Shown: piece by piece, positions 47,280 to 56,215 of the stretch
How the letters are laid out: every line of letters begins with the position of its first letter
Numbering within the stretch: the first letter of the stretch is position 1
Origin: Methylocystis echinoides
Lineage (GTDB): Bacteria > Pseudomonadota > Alphaproteobacteria > Rhizobiales > Beijerinckiaceae
Assembly: GCF_040687965.1 (NCBI RefSeq)
Contig: NZ_CP156084.1
Location: 1,440,501 to 1,504,500, forward strand
Length of the DNA: 64,000 bases
Reading direction: 5' to 3'
Notes under the pieces: model-generated
What the model was told of the DNA's origin: nothing
The model's input: the letters and a program-made list of their open reading frames with translations, nothing else
Database searches by the model: none
Made by a program: the position numbers and the translations under genes

Positions 47280-47570
47280 TTCCCTTCCGTGCGGTGCACT
47301 ATATCGCGCGGCGAAACAAATCCGCCACAGAAAATCATGACTTTGATTGGGGGCTCCATGGTAAAAAACAGTCCGGAGAATGCCGTTGTGCGCGTGAAAC
47401 CCGACGGGGATCAGCTGTGCGCCGACGCGCGTCGTTTTCCGGGAACGCTCCCCAGGAGCCTGGCGGCGGTGGCGGCCGGGCTCGGCGTCGGCGCGCCGCG
47501 CCCGGCCAATGCGGAGCAGACAGCGGGCTCGGGCCAGCTCACGCTTTGCAAGACGGAAAGGAACAGTCGA

Positions 47571-47738
47571 AAAATGCGAAGCCTCGATTTTGGCGACGCG
47601 ATCGGCAAGGAGCTTCAAAATCTCTACGATGACGTCGTGGCTCAGCCGGTTCCCGACCGCTTTTTGAATCTCTTGAACCAGCTCGAACAAAATATGGTAT
47701 CCTCAGGCCCGGGTGGCGCGCCTGGGGAGAGAGAGTGA
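47571..47738 (+). CDS. nepR: NepR anti-sigma factor
   Basis: NepR holds EcfG inactive until PhyR-P binds it. The core GKELQNLYDDVVAQPVPDRF-LNLLNQLEQ is diagnostic of the family. The open frame continues far upstream (to 47220), but the EcfG promoter at 47255-47279 rules that out. I choose ATG 47571 (55 residues, AAGGA upstream), near the usual 60-residue size; ATG 47358 (126 residues) is possible. Its stop overlaps the ecfG GTG by 4 bp (47735-47738), showing translational coupling of the anti-sigma and sigma factors. Confidence 0.85.
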   Translation, partial: KMRSLDFGDAIGKELQNLYDDVVAQPVPDRFLNLLNQLEQNMVSSGPGGAPGERE

Positions 47739-48304
47739 GCGACGAGGAGGCAGGTCTCAGCGACGGACAGAATCTCAAAAGGGACCTCATCGCGGCGATC
47801 CCTAATCTTCGCGCTTTCGCCGTCTCCATCTGCGGCAATCCCGACCGCGCCGATGACCTCGTCCAGGAGACGCTGGTCAAGGCGTGGGGGAGCCTCGGCT
47901 CCTTCGCCGAAGGCACTAATCTGACCGCATGGCTCTTCACCATCCTCCGCAACATCTACTACAGCGAATTCCGCAAGCGGCGGCGCGAGGCGCCCGATCC
48001 CGACGGGGCCATCGCCTCGGCGCGGCTGATCGCGCCCGAATCCCAGAACGCGCATATGGATTTCCTGGATTTCCGCGAGGCGCTGCAGAAACTTCCGCTC
48101 GACCAGCGCGAGGCGCTGATCCTCGTCGCGGCCTCCGGCCTGTCGTATGAAGAGGCGGCGGAAATCTGCGGCTGCGCGCCGGGCACGATGAAAAGCCGCG
48201 TCAATCGCGCGCGCAATCGGCTGACCGAAATCATGTCGCTGCCGAGACGCGAGTCGGGCGAGACGCGCGCCGCCGCCGAACTCACCCCCCTCAGCCGAGA
48301 TTGA
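47735..48304 (+). CDS. ecfG: General stress ECF sigma factor EcfG
   Basis: EcfG is the ECF15-type sigma factor of the alphaproteobacterial general stress response. The 189-residue protein has region 2 (NPDRADDLVQETLVKAWG, then NLTAWLFTILRNIYYSEFRK) and region 4 (LPLDQREALILVAASGLSYE and APGTMKSRVNRARNRL). It starts with GTG at 47735, overlapping nepR. It likely controls its own promoter at 47255 and many stress genes elsewhere. Confidence 0.95.
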   Translation: MSDEEAGLSDGQNLKRDLIAAIPNLRAFAVSICGNPDRADDLVQETLVKAWGSLGSFAEGTNLTAWLFTILRNIYYSEFRKRRREAPDPDGAIASARLIAPESQNAHMDFLDFREALQKLPLDQREALILVAASGLSYEEAAEICGCAPGTMKSRVNRARNRLTEIMSLPRRESGETRAAAELTPLSRD

Positions 48305-48415
48305 ACCGGGCCGAGAAATGCCGCATAGGGAGCGCGCGATCAGCCGCTCCGGCGTTTTCATTACCCGTGAGCGCGGACCTTCAAGCGACGTCCGCCTCTC
48401 TTTCCGAGCGAGACC

Positions 48416-49813
48416 ATGACAGAAAATAGCCGCATCGAACGCGATTCCTTCGGCGACATCGCCGTCCCGTCCTGGGCCTATTGGGGCGCGCAGACCCAGC
48501 GTTCGCGCGAGAATTTCCCCATCGGCGGCCAGCGCATGCCGATCGAAGTGGTGCACGCCCTCGCCCGCGTGAAGCTCGCCGCTGCGCAAGTGAACGCGGC
48601 GAAGGGGCTGATCAAGCCCGAGGTCGCGCAGGCGATCGTCTCCGCCGCGCAGGAAGTGATCGACGGCAAGTTCGACGATCATTTCCCGCTCGTCGTCTGG
48701 CAGACGGGGTCGGGCACTCAGACGAACATGAACGTCAATGAAGTGATCGCCAATCGCGCCAATGAGCGGCTCGGCGCCGGGAAGGGGGCCAAGGCGCCCG
48801 TGCATCCCAACGATCACGTCAATTGCGGCCAGTCTTCGAACGACAGTTTCCCGACCGCCATTCACATCGCCGGCGCGCTGGCGATCTCGGGCAAACTGCT
48901 GCCGGCGATCATGCGGCTGCAGGCCGCGCTGGAGCGCAAAGCCTCACAGTTCGCGCATGTCGTGAAGATCGGCCGCACCCATCTGCAAGACGCGACGCCG
49001 GTGACGCTCGGCCAGGAATTTTCCGGCTATGCGGCCCAGGCTAAATATGGCGCGGCCCGCATTCACGCGACCCTCCCCGATCTCTTTGCGCTGGCGCAGG
49101 GCGGCACGGCGGTGGGCACGGGCGTCAACACGTCGAAAGGCTTCGCCGAGGAGGTCGCCGCCAATATTGCGCAGCAAACCGGCCTGCCCTTCGTCACGGC
49201 GCCCAATAAATTCGAGGCCCTCGCCGCGCATGACGCCATCGCCTTCGCGCATGGCGCGATCAATGCGCTCGCCGCCGGCCTCTACAAGATCGCCTGCGAC
49301 ATTCGCCTGCTCGGCGCCGGCCCGCGCGCCGGCCTCGCGGAATTGAAGCTCCCGGAGAACGAGCCGGGGTCGTCGATCATGCCGGGCAAGGTCAATCCGA
49401 CCCAGGTCGAGGCGATCACCATGGTCTGCGCCCGCATCTTCGGCAATCAGCAGACGATCACCTTCGCCGCCTCGCAGGGCCATCTCGAACTCAATGTGAT
49501 GAAGCCGGTGATCGCCTTCGCGCTGCTCGAGTCGATCGATCTGATGGCGACGGGCGTCGACAGCTTCATCACGCGCTGCATCGACGGGATCGAAGCGGAC
49601 GAGGCGAATATTCACCGCTTTCTCGAGCGCTCGCTGATGCTCGTCACCGCGCTCGCGCCGAAGATCGGCTATGACGCAGCCTCGAAAATCGCCCGCGCGG
49701 CGCATAAGAACGGCACCAGCCTCAAGGAAGAGGCGCTCGCCTCCGGCAAGGTGACGGAAGCCGAATTCGACGCGATCGTGCGGCCGGAGAAAATGCTGTC
49801 GCCGAACGACTAA
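48416..49813 (+). CDS. fumC: Fumarate hydratase, class II
   Basis: FumC interconverts fumarate and malate in the TCA cycle. The 465-residue protein carries [15 protein letters not shown], the [16 protein letters not shown] active-site region and the signature [13 protein letters not shown]. Length and organisation match the oxygen-stable, iron-free class II enzyme. It is a stand-alone gene with a hairpin-rich 210-bp gap downstream. Confidence 0.97.
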   Translation: MTENSRIERDSFGDIAVPSWAYWGAQTQRSRENFPIGGQRMPIEVVHALARVKLAAAQVNAAKGLIKPEVAQAIVSAAQEVIDGKFDDHFPLVVWQTGSGTQTNMNVNEVIANRANERLGAGKGAKAPVHPNDHVNCGQSSNDSFPTAIHIAGALAISGKLLPAIMRLQAALERKASQFAHVVKIGRTHLQDATPVTLGQEFSGYAAQAKYGAARIHATLPDLFALAQGGTAVGTGVNTSKGFAEEVAANIAQQTGLPFVTAPNKFEALAAHDAIAFAHGAINALAAGLYKIACDIRLLGAGPRAGLAELKLPENEPGSSIMPGKVNPTQVEAITMVCARIFGNQQTITFAASQGHLELNVMKPVIAFALLESIDLMATGVDSFITRCIDGIEADEANIHRFLERSLMLVTALAPKIGYDAASKIARAAHKNGTSLKEEALASGKVTEAEFDAIVRPEKMLSPND

Positions 49814-49822
49814 ATCGATTTA

Positions 49823-49879
49823 GGGGGTGGGAGGGGCCCCGCTCCCGCCCCCGTTGGAAGCCTTGGAGAGCTTCCAACG
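49823..49879. repeat. Two hairpins after fumC
   Basis: A GC-rich imperfect stem (GGGGGTGGGAGGG near 49823-49836 with CTCCCGCCCCC to about 49852) is followed by a perfect 10-bp stem CGTTGGAAGC (49852-49861) / GCTTCCAACG (49870-49879) with an 8-base loop. Neither has a T tract, so they may be repeats or rho-independent-like stops without a U run. The rest of the gap up to 50023 shows nothing recognised. Confidence 0.5.
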
Positions 49880-50023
49880 CCGTCTGCCCACGGCTCCATC
49901 AATTTGCGACAAGGCGTCCCGACCAGCTGTGCGGGACCACACAACTCGAATCGTCGCCGAAGATAGGGTAGAAGTTTTGCGCCAGAGTCGAAGCTGGCGT
50001 CTGTTTCAATCGAGGCGACGATT

Positions 50024-51250
50024 ATGAATTTCATCCGGGGCGCCCTTCTCGCCGCGCTTTGCTGGGGGCTCGCCGCCTGCGCCGAACGTCCGCACGGCTT
50101 CCTCCTCCCCTCGCATCAGGCGCCGGCGGGAACGAATGTTGTGGACATGCTGGTCGCGACGACGCGCGCGCCGAACGACGCGGAGCCGGGAGAGATGTTC
50201 TCCGGCGAGCGCGGCGTCGGAATGTCTTTCGCCGACATCGCCATCTCTCTGCCCCCCGACGCCTATCGCCAGATCGGCGAAGTGCAGTGGCCGACGACGC
50301 AGCCGCCGGACCCCATGCTCCAATTCACCACTGTCCGCGCTTCAGTTCTGACCAAGGAGCAGGCGCTCGCCACTTTCGACCGGCGCATCAAGCAGACGCC
50401 GCGCCGGCAGGTTCTGGTGTTCGTGCACGGCTATAACACGCGCTTCGGCGAGGCCGTCTACCGCTTCGCGCAGATCGTCCACGATTCGCAGGCCGACGTC
50501 ACGCCGGTGCTCTTCACCTGGCCGTCGCGCGGCAAGCTCCTACAATATGGCTATGACCACGAAAGCGCGAGCTACTCCAGGGACGCGCTCGAGGCGCTGT
50601 TGCAGGCGTTGGCCCGCGACCCCAATGTCGGCGAGATTTCCATTCTGGCCCATTCCATGGGCAATTGGGTGACGCTCGAGGCCCTGCGGCAGATGGCCAT
50701 TCGCGACCGCGGCCTGCCAAAGAAGATCAACAACGTCATGCTGGCCGCGCCCGACGTCGATTTCGACGTGTTCCGCCGACAAGCCATTGCGCTGAACGTG
50801 CGGCCGTCGCTGTTCACGATCTTCGTCTCGCGCAACGACGAGGCGCTGGCCGCCTCCCGCCGGGTCTGGGGCGACAAGCCGCGCCTCGGCGCCGTCGACC
50901 CGAACGCCAATCCCTATCAGGAGGTCTTCGAACGGGACAAGCTGCAGGTCGTCGATCTGACCGACGTCGCCTCGGGCGATCGGCTGGGACATACGAAATT
51001 CGCCGAGGCGCCCCAGGTCGTGCGGTCGATCGGGGCGCGGCTCGCGGCCGGGCAGGCCTTGAACGAGGGGGCGGCCGGGATCGGCGATCGGCTCCATCAG
51101 GCCGCGACGGGGGCCGGATCGGCGGTCGGCGCGGCGGCGGGCGTCGCGGTCGCGGCGCCCTTCGCCATTGTCGATCCGCGCAGCCGCGAGAACCTCGGCG
51201 ACCGGCTCGAGTCGATCGGCGACCACCTCGGCCATGCGGTGGCGCAATGA
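50024..51250 (+). CDS. Lipoprotein alpha/beta hydrolase (DUF900 type)
   Basis: The 408-residue protein has a lipoprotein-like signal (MNFIRGALLAALCWGLAACA, lipobox LAAC). The body is a DUF900 hydrolase: VLVFVHGYNTRFGEAVYRFA, LFTWPSRG, the nucleophile LAHSMGN, an Asp in AAPDVDFDVFRRQ and ISRNDEAL-like IFVSRNDEALA, then HTKFAEAPQV. Homologues are surface-exposed enzymes of unknown substrate. The C-terminal 70 residues are a Gly/Ala-rich helix. It overlaps the TspO gene by 4 bp. Confidence 0.85.
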   Translation: MNFIRGALLAALCWGLAACAERPHGFLLPSHQAPAGTNVVDMLVATTRAPNDAEPGEMFSGERGVGMSFADIAISLPPDAYRQIGEVQWPTTQPPDPMLQFTTVRASVLTKEQALATFDRRIKQTPRRQVLVFVHGYNTRFGEAVYRFAQIVHDSQADVTPVLFTWPSRGKLLQYGYDHESASYSRDALEALLQALARDPNVGEISILAHSMGNWVTLEALRQMAIRDRGLPKKINNVMLAAPDVDFDVFRRQAIALNVRPSLFTIFVSRNDEALAASRRVWGDKPRLGAVDPNANPYQEVFERDKLQVVDLTDVASGDRLGHTKFAEAPQVVRSIGARLAAGQALNEGAAGIGDRLHQAATGAGSAVGAAAGVAVAAPFAIVDPRSRENLGDRLESIGDHLGHAVAQ

Positions 51251-51747
51251 GCGCCGCTTCGGGAGAACGCAGGCTCGGGGCTCTTGCGGCGGCGGCCTGG
51301 TCGGCGGGGCCCATATTCGCGGCGGCGATGCTCGGCAACGCCGCGACGCTCCCCAATATCGCCCCTTGGTACGACCGCCTCGCCAAGCCGCCGCTCACGC
51401 CGCCGAACTGGCTCTTCGGCCCGGCGTGGACGATCCTCTATGTGCTGATGGGCGTCGCCTTTTACCGCATTCTGCGCGGCGACCCGGCCGGCCCCGGCCG
51501 CCGCGCGGCCATTTGGCTATTTGCCGCGCAGCTGGTCCTGAACGCCGGCTGGTCCGTCGCCTTTTTCGGGGCGCGCAGCCCGACGCTCGGCCTTGCCGTC
51601 ATTTTGCCGATGGAGGCCTTGATCCTGGCGACCATCGCCGCCTTCTGGCGCCTCGACCGGATGGCGGCTTTCTGCCTGATCCCCTATGCGCTCTGGGTCG
51701 CCTTCGCGACCTATCTCAATGCGGGCGTCCTGACGCTCAATTCCTAG
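51247..51747 (+). CDS. tspO: TspO/MBR family tryptophan-rich sensory protein
   Basis: TspO proteins are five-helix membrane proteins that bind porphyrins and respond to oxygen or stress. The 166-residue protein has PWYDRLAKPPLTPPNWLFGP and WTILYVLMGVAFYRI, QLVLNAGWSVAFF, and ends YALWVAFATYLNAGVLTLN, all hallmarks. The ATG at 51247 overlaps the hydrolase stop (ATGA), so they are translated together. The first 20 residues are more polar than in the photosynthetic-bacterium TspO. Confidence 0.95.
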   Translation: MSAASGERRLGALAAAAWSAGPIFAAAMLGNAATLPNIAPWYDRLAKPPLTPPNWLFGPAWTILYVLMGVAFYRILRGDPAGPGRRAAIWLFAAQLVLNAGWSVAFFGARSPTLGLAVILPMEALILATIAAFWRLDRMAAFCLIPYALWVAFATYLNAGVLTLNS

Positions 51748-51752
51748 CCGCC

Positions 51753-52862
51753 TCAGAAAGGCGCCTGTTTCGCCGCCGCGACATAAGCGTCGGCGTCTTC
51801 CTTCAACAGCAGCCGCTCCCTGACGAGCTTGTCGGCTACGACGCGCATCGTCGCGACGAAATAGGCGCGGGAGCCATAGCGTTCGACGAGCGAAGCGCGC
51901 GGGTCGCCGGTCTTTTCGCGCTCGGCTTTCGTCGCCGGGAAGGGGAGCGCCGCGCCGGCGGCGCAGGCCGGGCCCTTGGGGTCCTTTCGCGCGTTGAAGC
52001 CGGTGAAGGTTGCGATCGGCAAGGCCTGATCCGGCAGGCGCAGGCCGGATAGTTCGTTCCCGTCGGCGTCTATTTTCGGCGCCCGACGCGACGGGCCGGG
52101 CGGCGCCGACAGGCCCGGGATTTTCGGCCAGGCGAGCGCGGCGGCCTGAACGAGATCGGATTCGGCGGGCGCGCGCGAACCCGGGGGCTTCGCGCCTTTC
52201 GTCCAGTCGTCGAGCGCCGCCAGCAGGGCGCGCAGCGCGGGGGCCGGCGAAAGGCCGTTGACGGGCGCTGCGCAATTGGCGCCGGCGCGCGTCGGCGCCA
52301 CGCCCGTCAGGAAGAAGCTGCGGCGGTTCTCTGGCTCGGCGCCGAGCGGGGGGCGCTCGCCGCCCGCGCCCCAATAGGCGTCGGCGCCCCAGGTCTCGAT
52401 GATGCGCGGGCTCCCGGCGGCGCGGCGCGCCGTCGGCGGCGCGTCCTGCAACAGCACGCCGTCGAAGAGCGCGCCCGCCTCGGCGAGCGCCGCTCCCGTC
52501 TCGCCCTGCCCGTTGGCCACGAGGCGCTTGGCCCCGAGGCCGCGAAGGCGCGGCGCGAGGTCGCGCAGAGCCCCCGTCCGCGCCGCGCCAGGAAGCTTCG
52601 TCAGATCGAGGCGCAGGACGGCGAAGCCGCGCGACAGCGCGAGCGGCGCAAGATCGTCGCCCGGCGCCGTCTCCACGAAAAGCGGCGCTCCCGGCGCGGG
52701 CCGCGCGGGGCGCAGAAGCGCAAGGTCGAGGTCGTAGGCGTTCCCGTCGATCCTGACCGTCGCCCGCAGGACGCCGCCCGCCTCCTTAAAGGAAACGAGC
52801 TCCGCCCGCGCGGGAAAGACCATCACGAACGCTGCGCAAGAAAACCAGAAAGCCCTAAACAT
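51753..52862 (-). CDS. Exported alpha/beta hydrolase-domain protein
   Basis: The 369-residue protein begins MFRAFWFSCAAFVMVFPARA, a signal peptide, and ends with a region (LPIATFTGFNARKD, FPATKAEREKTGDPRASLVE, and YGSRAYFVATMRVVADKLVR) that matches the C-terminal part of the 'alpha/beta hydrolase domain' family of about 500-600 residue exported proteins. This copy is shorter, and the classic G-x-S-x-G elbow is not clearly present; GNGQGE-like NGQGETGAAL (about residues 117-126) is the nearest. It may be a degenerate or non-hydrolytic member. It overlaps udgX by 8 bp. Confidence 0.6.
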   Translation of the reverse strand: MFRAFWFSCAAFVMVFPARAELVSFKEAGGVLRATVRIDGNAYDLDLALLRPARPAPGAPLFVETAPGDDLAPLALSRGFAVLRLDLTKLPGAARTGALRDLAPRLRGLGAKRLVANGQGETGAALAEAGALFDGVLLQDAPPTARRAAGSPRIIETWGADAYWGAGGERPPLGAEPENRRSFFLTGVAPTRAGANCAAPVNGLSPAPALRALLAALDDWTKGAKPPGSRAPAESDLVQAAALAWPKIPGLSAPPGPSRRAPKIDADGNELSGLRLPDQALPIATFTGFNARKDPKGPACAAGAALPFPATKAEREKTGDPRASLVERYGSRAYFVATMRVVADKLVRERLLLKEDADAYVAAAKQAPF

Positions 52863-53475
52863 TCGCCGGCATGTCCCCCGCCCGCGCCCATTCCGCGGCG
52901 ATCTCCAGATCGCTGAGAAAGCGCGTCCATTCCCTCCGCTTATCTTCTTCCTCCTGCAGGCGCAGCAGGAAAGACGGATGGATGGTGGCGAGGAATTTCG
53001 CGCCCTGGTCGAGGTCGATCAAGCGGCCGCGCGATTGAGAGACCGACGCGGGGCGCCCGAGCACGCCGCGGATCGCCGTGGCGCCGAGGGCGACGATCAG
53101 CCCGGGCGCGACAAGGGCGCGCTCCTGTTCGAGCCACCAGCGGCAGGCGTCGATTTCGCCGGCGTCGGGCTTCTTGTGCAGGCGCCGCTTGCCGCGCGGC
53201 TCGAATTTGAAATGCTTGACGGCGTTGGTGACGAAACATTGCTCGCGCGGCAGATGGACTTTGGCCAGCGCCTTGTCGAGAATCCGGCCGGCGGGCCCGA
53301 CGAAGGGGCGCCCCGAGAGGTCTTCGACGTCGCCCGGCTGCTCGCCGACGAACATTACCCGCGCGCCGCGCGGCCCTTCCCCCGGAACGGCTTGCGTGGC
53401 GTTCTGATACAGCGGACAGCGGGTGCAGATTTCTTCCTCGCCGGCGAGCGCGGCCAGGGTCATGAACTCGGACAT
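52855..53475 (-). CDS. udgX: UdgX-type uracil-DNA glycosylase
   Basis: The 206-residue protein is a family 4-like uracil-DNA glycosylase with motif GEQPGDVED (residues 44-52), GRPFVGPAGR, and motif ATIHPSFLLR. Between them is a GKRRLHKKP loop (residues 95-103) that corresponds to the KRRIH R-loop defining UdgX, whose His (here H100) bonds covalently to the abasic site after uracil release. Cysteines at 17, 20, 80 and 111 could take part in an iron-sulfur cluster. It is distinct from ordinary Ung. It is cotranscribed with, and overlaps, the exported hydrolase gene. Confidence 0.88.
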   Translation of the reverse strand: MSEFMTLAALAGEEEICTRCPLYQNATQAVPGEGPRGARVMFVGEQPGDVEDLSGRPFVGPAGRILDKALAKVHLPREQCFVTNAVKHFKFEPRGKRRLHKKPDAGEIDACRWWLEQERALVAPGLIVALGATAIRGVLGRPASVSQSRGRLIDLDQGAKFLATIHPSFLLRLQEEEDKRREWTRFLSDLEIAAEWARAGDMPANV

Positions 53476-53514
53476 GCCGGTTAAACGTGCGGACGCTGGG
53501 CCGGTTCATTCGTT

Positions 53515-53550
53515 GCAGAAAATGAAAACCCCCGCCTCGAAAGGCGGGGG
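53515..53550 (-). terminator. Intrinsic terminator of the outer-membrane protein gene
   Basis: A perfect 9-bp stem CCCCCGCCT (53529-53537) / AGGCGGGGG (53542-53550) with a 4-base loop lies downstream of the minus-strand beta-barrel gene. On the minus strand it is followed by TTTTCATTTT. It is a strong rho-independent terminator that fits a highly expressed porin-like gene. Confidence 0.9.
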
Positions 53551-53601
53551 TGGGAGACGCGCCACGCCCGGCGAGAAGGCCGGGCGGGTTCGATCGTTCC
53601 T

Positions 53602-54420
53602 TTAGTAGCGCGCCAACACGGGGGCCGGCGAGCCGAAGTTGAAGTGATAGTTGACGCCGGCGCGCACCGTGTGGAAGCGCGTGCGGTTGTTGATGTTGTT
53701 GAGCGAGAAGCCGGGGTTCCACAGCCAGTTCTGCTGATTGCCGCTGATCTCGGTATAGAGATACTCCGCCTTGACCGACCAGTTCGGCAGGAACAGCCAT
53801 TCGGCGCCGCCGCCGGCAGTCCAGCCCGTCTGCACGACGCTGTTGTTCGACCACCAGAAGTTGCGCTGAACGTCGCCATAGGCGAAGCCGCCGGTGCCGT
53901 AGATCAGGAGCTGCGACAAACCGGGGAAGGTGACGCCGAGGCGGCCGCGCACCGTGCCGAACCAGTTGATGCGCGCCGTGTCGACGCCGCCGCCCCAACC
54001 CTGCCAGCCGCCGCCGCCGCTGCTGCCGATGCTCGTGCCCTGGAAGTCGGTCTCGACGCCGACGACCAGCCAGGGCGAGAACTGGAAATTATAGCCGATC
54101 TGGCCGCCGCCGACGACGCCGCCCGTGCCGCCGGAGTTGCCGCCGCCCCAGCCCCAACCCGGACCGCCCCAACCCGGACCGCCCCAACCCGGACCGCCCC
54201 ATCCCGGGCCGGCCCAGGCCGGATTCCAGACGTTCGAAGAGTTGGGGTCCTGCCAGCCGCCGCCGAGGTTGAGACCGGCGTAGACGCCGTTCCAGGTCAG
54301 GACCGGCGGCGGCGGGACATAGGGTGGCGGCGGGGCCGTGTGGGGGGGAAGATCCGCGGCTTGCGCCGCACTTGCCGCGAGGATGGCGGCAAGAACGGAG
54401 ATGGCGAGAGTTGTTCTCAT
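53602..54420 (-). CDS. Omp25/Omp31-like outer-membrane beta-barrel protein with tandem repeat
   Basis: The 272-residue protein has a signal peptide MRTTLAISVLAAILAASAAQ, a Pro-rich start (HTAPPPPYVPPPP), and an eight-stranded barrel pattern: WNGVYAGLNLGGGW near the start, GFAYGDVQRNFW in the middle and VRAGVNYHFNF near the C-terminus, ending in Tyr. This matches the surface antigen family of Rhizobiales and Brucella. A loop of GPGWGGPGWGG units (coded by four tandem 15-bp copies at 54151-54210) sits between the first strand and the barrel. It ends with a strong terminator and probably is well expressed. Confidence 0.92.
   Translation of the reverse strand: MRTTLAISVLAAILAASAAQAADLPPHTAPPPPYVPPPPVLTWNGVYAGLNLGGGWQDPNSSNVWNPAWAGPGWGGPGWGGPGWGGPGWGWGGGNSGGTGGVVGGGQIGYNFQFSPWLVVGVETDFQGTSIGSSGGGGWQGWGGGVDTARINWFGTVRGRLGVTFPGLSQLLIYGTGGFAYGDVQRNFWWSNNSVVQTGWTAGGGAEWLFLPNWSVKAEYLYTEISGNQQNWLWNPGFSLNNINNRTRFHTVRAGVNYHFNFGSPAPVLARY
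54151..54210. repeat. 15-bp tandem repeat inside the outer-membrane protein gene
   Basis: Three perfect copies of GCCCCAACCCGGACC (54151-54165, 54166-54180, 54181-54195) and a fourth with two changes (54196-54210) are arranged head to tail. On the coding strand they give the five-residue unit GPGWG. A change in copy number would change the surface loop by five residues without breaking the frame. Confidence 0.9.
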
Positions 54421-54807
54421 GTCTGAAACCCTTTTTCTTGTCAGCCCGACCTCGGCGTCTGCCCGAACTTGGCTTTAAAAACCATGCAGATATGGGCCCC
54501 GAGAGCCTTTCAGGTTGTCCAAGAAAAAAGAGATTCGAGCAACAAAGTAAAAGTACAAAACGGGAAGTATTGGCCCCAATTTCTTGCGTTGTTGCATTTT
54601 TGACACGCAGGAAAGCTTTGCGTTTCTGGCCGAACTTGACAATTGATTGCTAGAGCGTGTCTACGATCTTGTCTTTATTTCGGCGCATCAGACAGTCGGT
54701 GATTGGCGCGCGGGCGGTTCGGCCTCGCATTTTTTGAATTTCGCGCTAAGGGGGAACGCGGCCGGAAGGGGCGGCGCATCCGCTCCACGCGGCAAGGGAG
54801 GAAACAT
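54421..54807. other. 387-bp AT-richer promoter region between omp and fabG
   Basis: This gap between the divergent outer-membrane gene and fabG is much more AT-rich than its neighbours. It holds TTGACA at 54600-54605 and 54636-54641, either of which may be a -35 for fabG, but no good -10 at the standard distance. The promoter of the minus-strand porin-like gene should also lie here. No gene was recognised. Confidence 0.5.
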
Positions 54808-55545
54808 ATGTTCGATTTGACAGGCAGGACGGCGCTGGTCACCGGCGCGAGCGGCGGCATCGGCAAGGACATCGCCCGCGCCCTCGTTGCGGCGGGCGCG
54901 ACCGTGGCGCTCTCCGGCACGCGTCGCGAGGCGCTCGAGGCGCTCGCCGCCGAGATCGGCGGAGCCACGCATGTCCTCCCGTGCAATCTGGCCGATCGCG
55001 ACGAGACTGAAAAGCTGGCGCCGGCCGCGGAGGCGGCGATGGGCGGCGTCGACATTCTGGTCAATAACGCCGGGATCACCCGCGACGGCCTCTTCATGCG
55101 CCTGAAGGACGAAGACTGGGAGACGGTCTTGAACGTCAATCTCACCTCCGCCTTCCGCCTCTCGCGCGCGGTGCTGCGCGGCATGATGAAGAAGCGCTTC
55201 GGCCGAATCATCGGCATCACCTCGGTGGTCGGCGTCACCGGCAATCCCGGACAGGGCAATTACGCCGCCGCCAAGGCGGGCATGATCGGCATGTCGAAGT
55301 CGCTCGCCGCCGAAGTCGCCTCCCGCGGCGTCACGGTCAATTGCATCGCCCCGGGGTTCATCGAAAGCCCGATGACCGACGCGCTGAACGCGGCCCAGAA
55401 GGAGCGCATTCTCGCCGCCGTTCCCGCCGGCCGGTTGGGAACCGGCGCGGACATCGGCGCCGCCGTGGTCTATCTCGCCAGTCTCGAGGCCGGCTATGTG
55501 ACGGGGCAGACCCTGCATGTGAACGGCGGCATGGCGATGATCTGA
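54808..55545 (+). CDS. fabG: 3-oxoacyl-ACP reductase
   Basis: FabG reduces 3-ketoacyl-ACP with NADPH in fatty-acid elongation. The 245-residue protein has TGASGGIGKDIARAL, NNAGITRDGLFMR, the Ser (ITSVVGVTGN), the YAAAKAG catalytic Tyr/Lys, and ends VTGQTLHVNGGMAM. ATG 54808 follows a strong GGGAGGAAAC ribosome binding site; the upstream in-frame extension is not coding. It begins the fabG-acpP-fabF-mltG-yicC-gmk block. Confidence 0.97.
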   Translation: MFDLTGRTALVTGASGGIGKDIARALVAAGATVALSGTRREALEALAAEIGGATHVLPCNLADRDETEKLAPAAEAAMGGVDILVNNAGITRDGLFMRLKDEDWETVLNVNLTSAFRLSRAVLRGMMKKRFGRIIGITSVVGVTGNPGQGNYAAAKAGMIGMSKSLAAEVASRGVTVNCIAPGFIESPMTDALNAAQKERILAAVPAGRLGTGADIGAAVVYLASLEAGYVTGQTLHVNGGMAMI

Positions 55546-55853
55546 AGCGGCCGCGCGCGCCGCCGCCAGGCTGCGGCTTTTTGCCGTGCCGAAAAGGGCG
55601 TCGCGCCGGCCCTTTTCGCCCCGCGCCGCCGATTCGGCCCTCTCGCCAACCTGTTTGAAGTATGTTACCAGACCGACGCCGCGAGAGGGGCGGCGCCGCC
55701 CTTAGTCCTCAAAATCAGGCCCGAGCGCCGTTCTGGCCGCGCCGCCTTGGGGATGGGCTGGCGCATCTGAATCGTTTAGGAGGAAACGGCGAGCGGGCTT
55801 AATCCTGCGGCGCCGTCATCGGTGCGAGCACCATAGCAACAGGGACGAAATCA
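55546..55853. other. 308-bp gap between fabG and acpP
   Basis: A 9-bp perfect stem CGAAAAGGG (55590-55598) / CCCTTTTCG (55610-55618) with an 11-base loop lies just after fabG, without a T run. Downstream, TTGAAG near 55654 and AT-rich bases before 55680 may be the acpP promoter. A TTTAGGAGGAAAC near 55779 has a Shine-Dalgarno-like sequence but no gene follows it. No coding frame is convincing. Confidence 0.5.
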
Positions 55854-56093
55854 ATGAGCGATGTCGCCGAGCGCGTGAAGAAGATCGTTGTGGAACACCT
55901 CGGCGTCGAGCCTGAGAAGGTCGTCGACAAGGCGAATTTCATCGACGATCTGGGCGCCGACTCGCTCGACACGGTCGAGCTGGTCATGGCGTTCGAGGAA
56001 GAATTCGGCGTCGAGATTCCCGACGATGCGGCCGAGACGATCGTCACGGTCGGCGACGCGGTGAAGTTCCTCGAGAAGGCGAAAGCCGCCTGA
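55854..56093 (+). CDS. acpP: Acyl carrier protein
   Basis: AcpP carries growing acyl chains on a phosphopantetheine arm. The 79-residue acidic protein has the attachment Ser37 in [20 protein letters not shown], the universal DSL motif. It is the standard fatty-acid synthesis ACP by length and by its position between fabG and fabF. The ATG at 55854 follows AACAGGGAC nine bases upstream. Confidence 0.98.
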   Translation: MSDVAERVKKIVVEHLGVEPEKVVDKANFIDDLGADSLDTVELVMAFEEEFGVEIPDDAAETIVTVGDAVKFLEKAKAA

Positions 56094-56215
56094 TTTCGAG
56101 ACGCTCGACTTGGAAAAGCGCGCCGGCGGATCGCCGCGCGCTTTTTGCTTCCGATCCGGCCGCGCTGCGGGCGGATGTTCAACCGATCCAGTAAAATCAA
56201 AGTAGAGAGCAAGCC

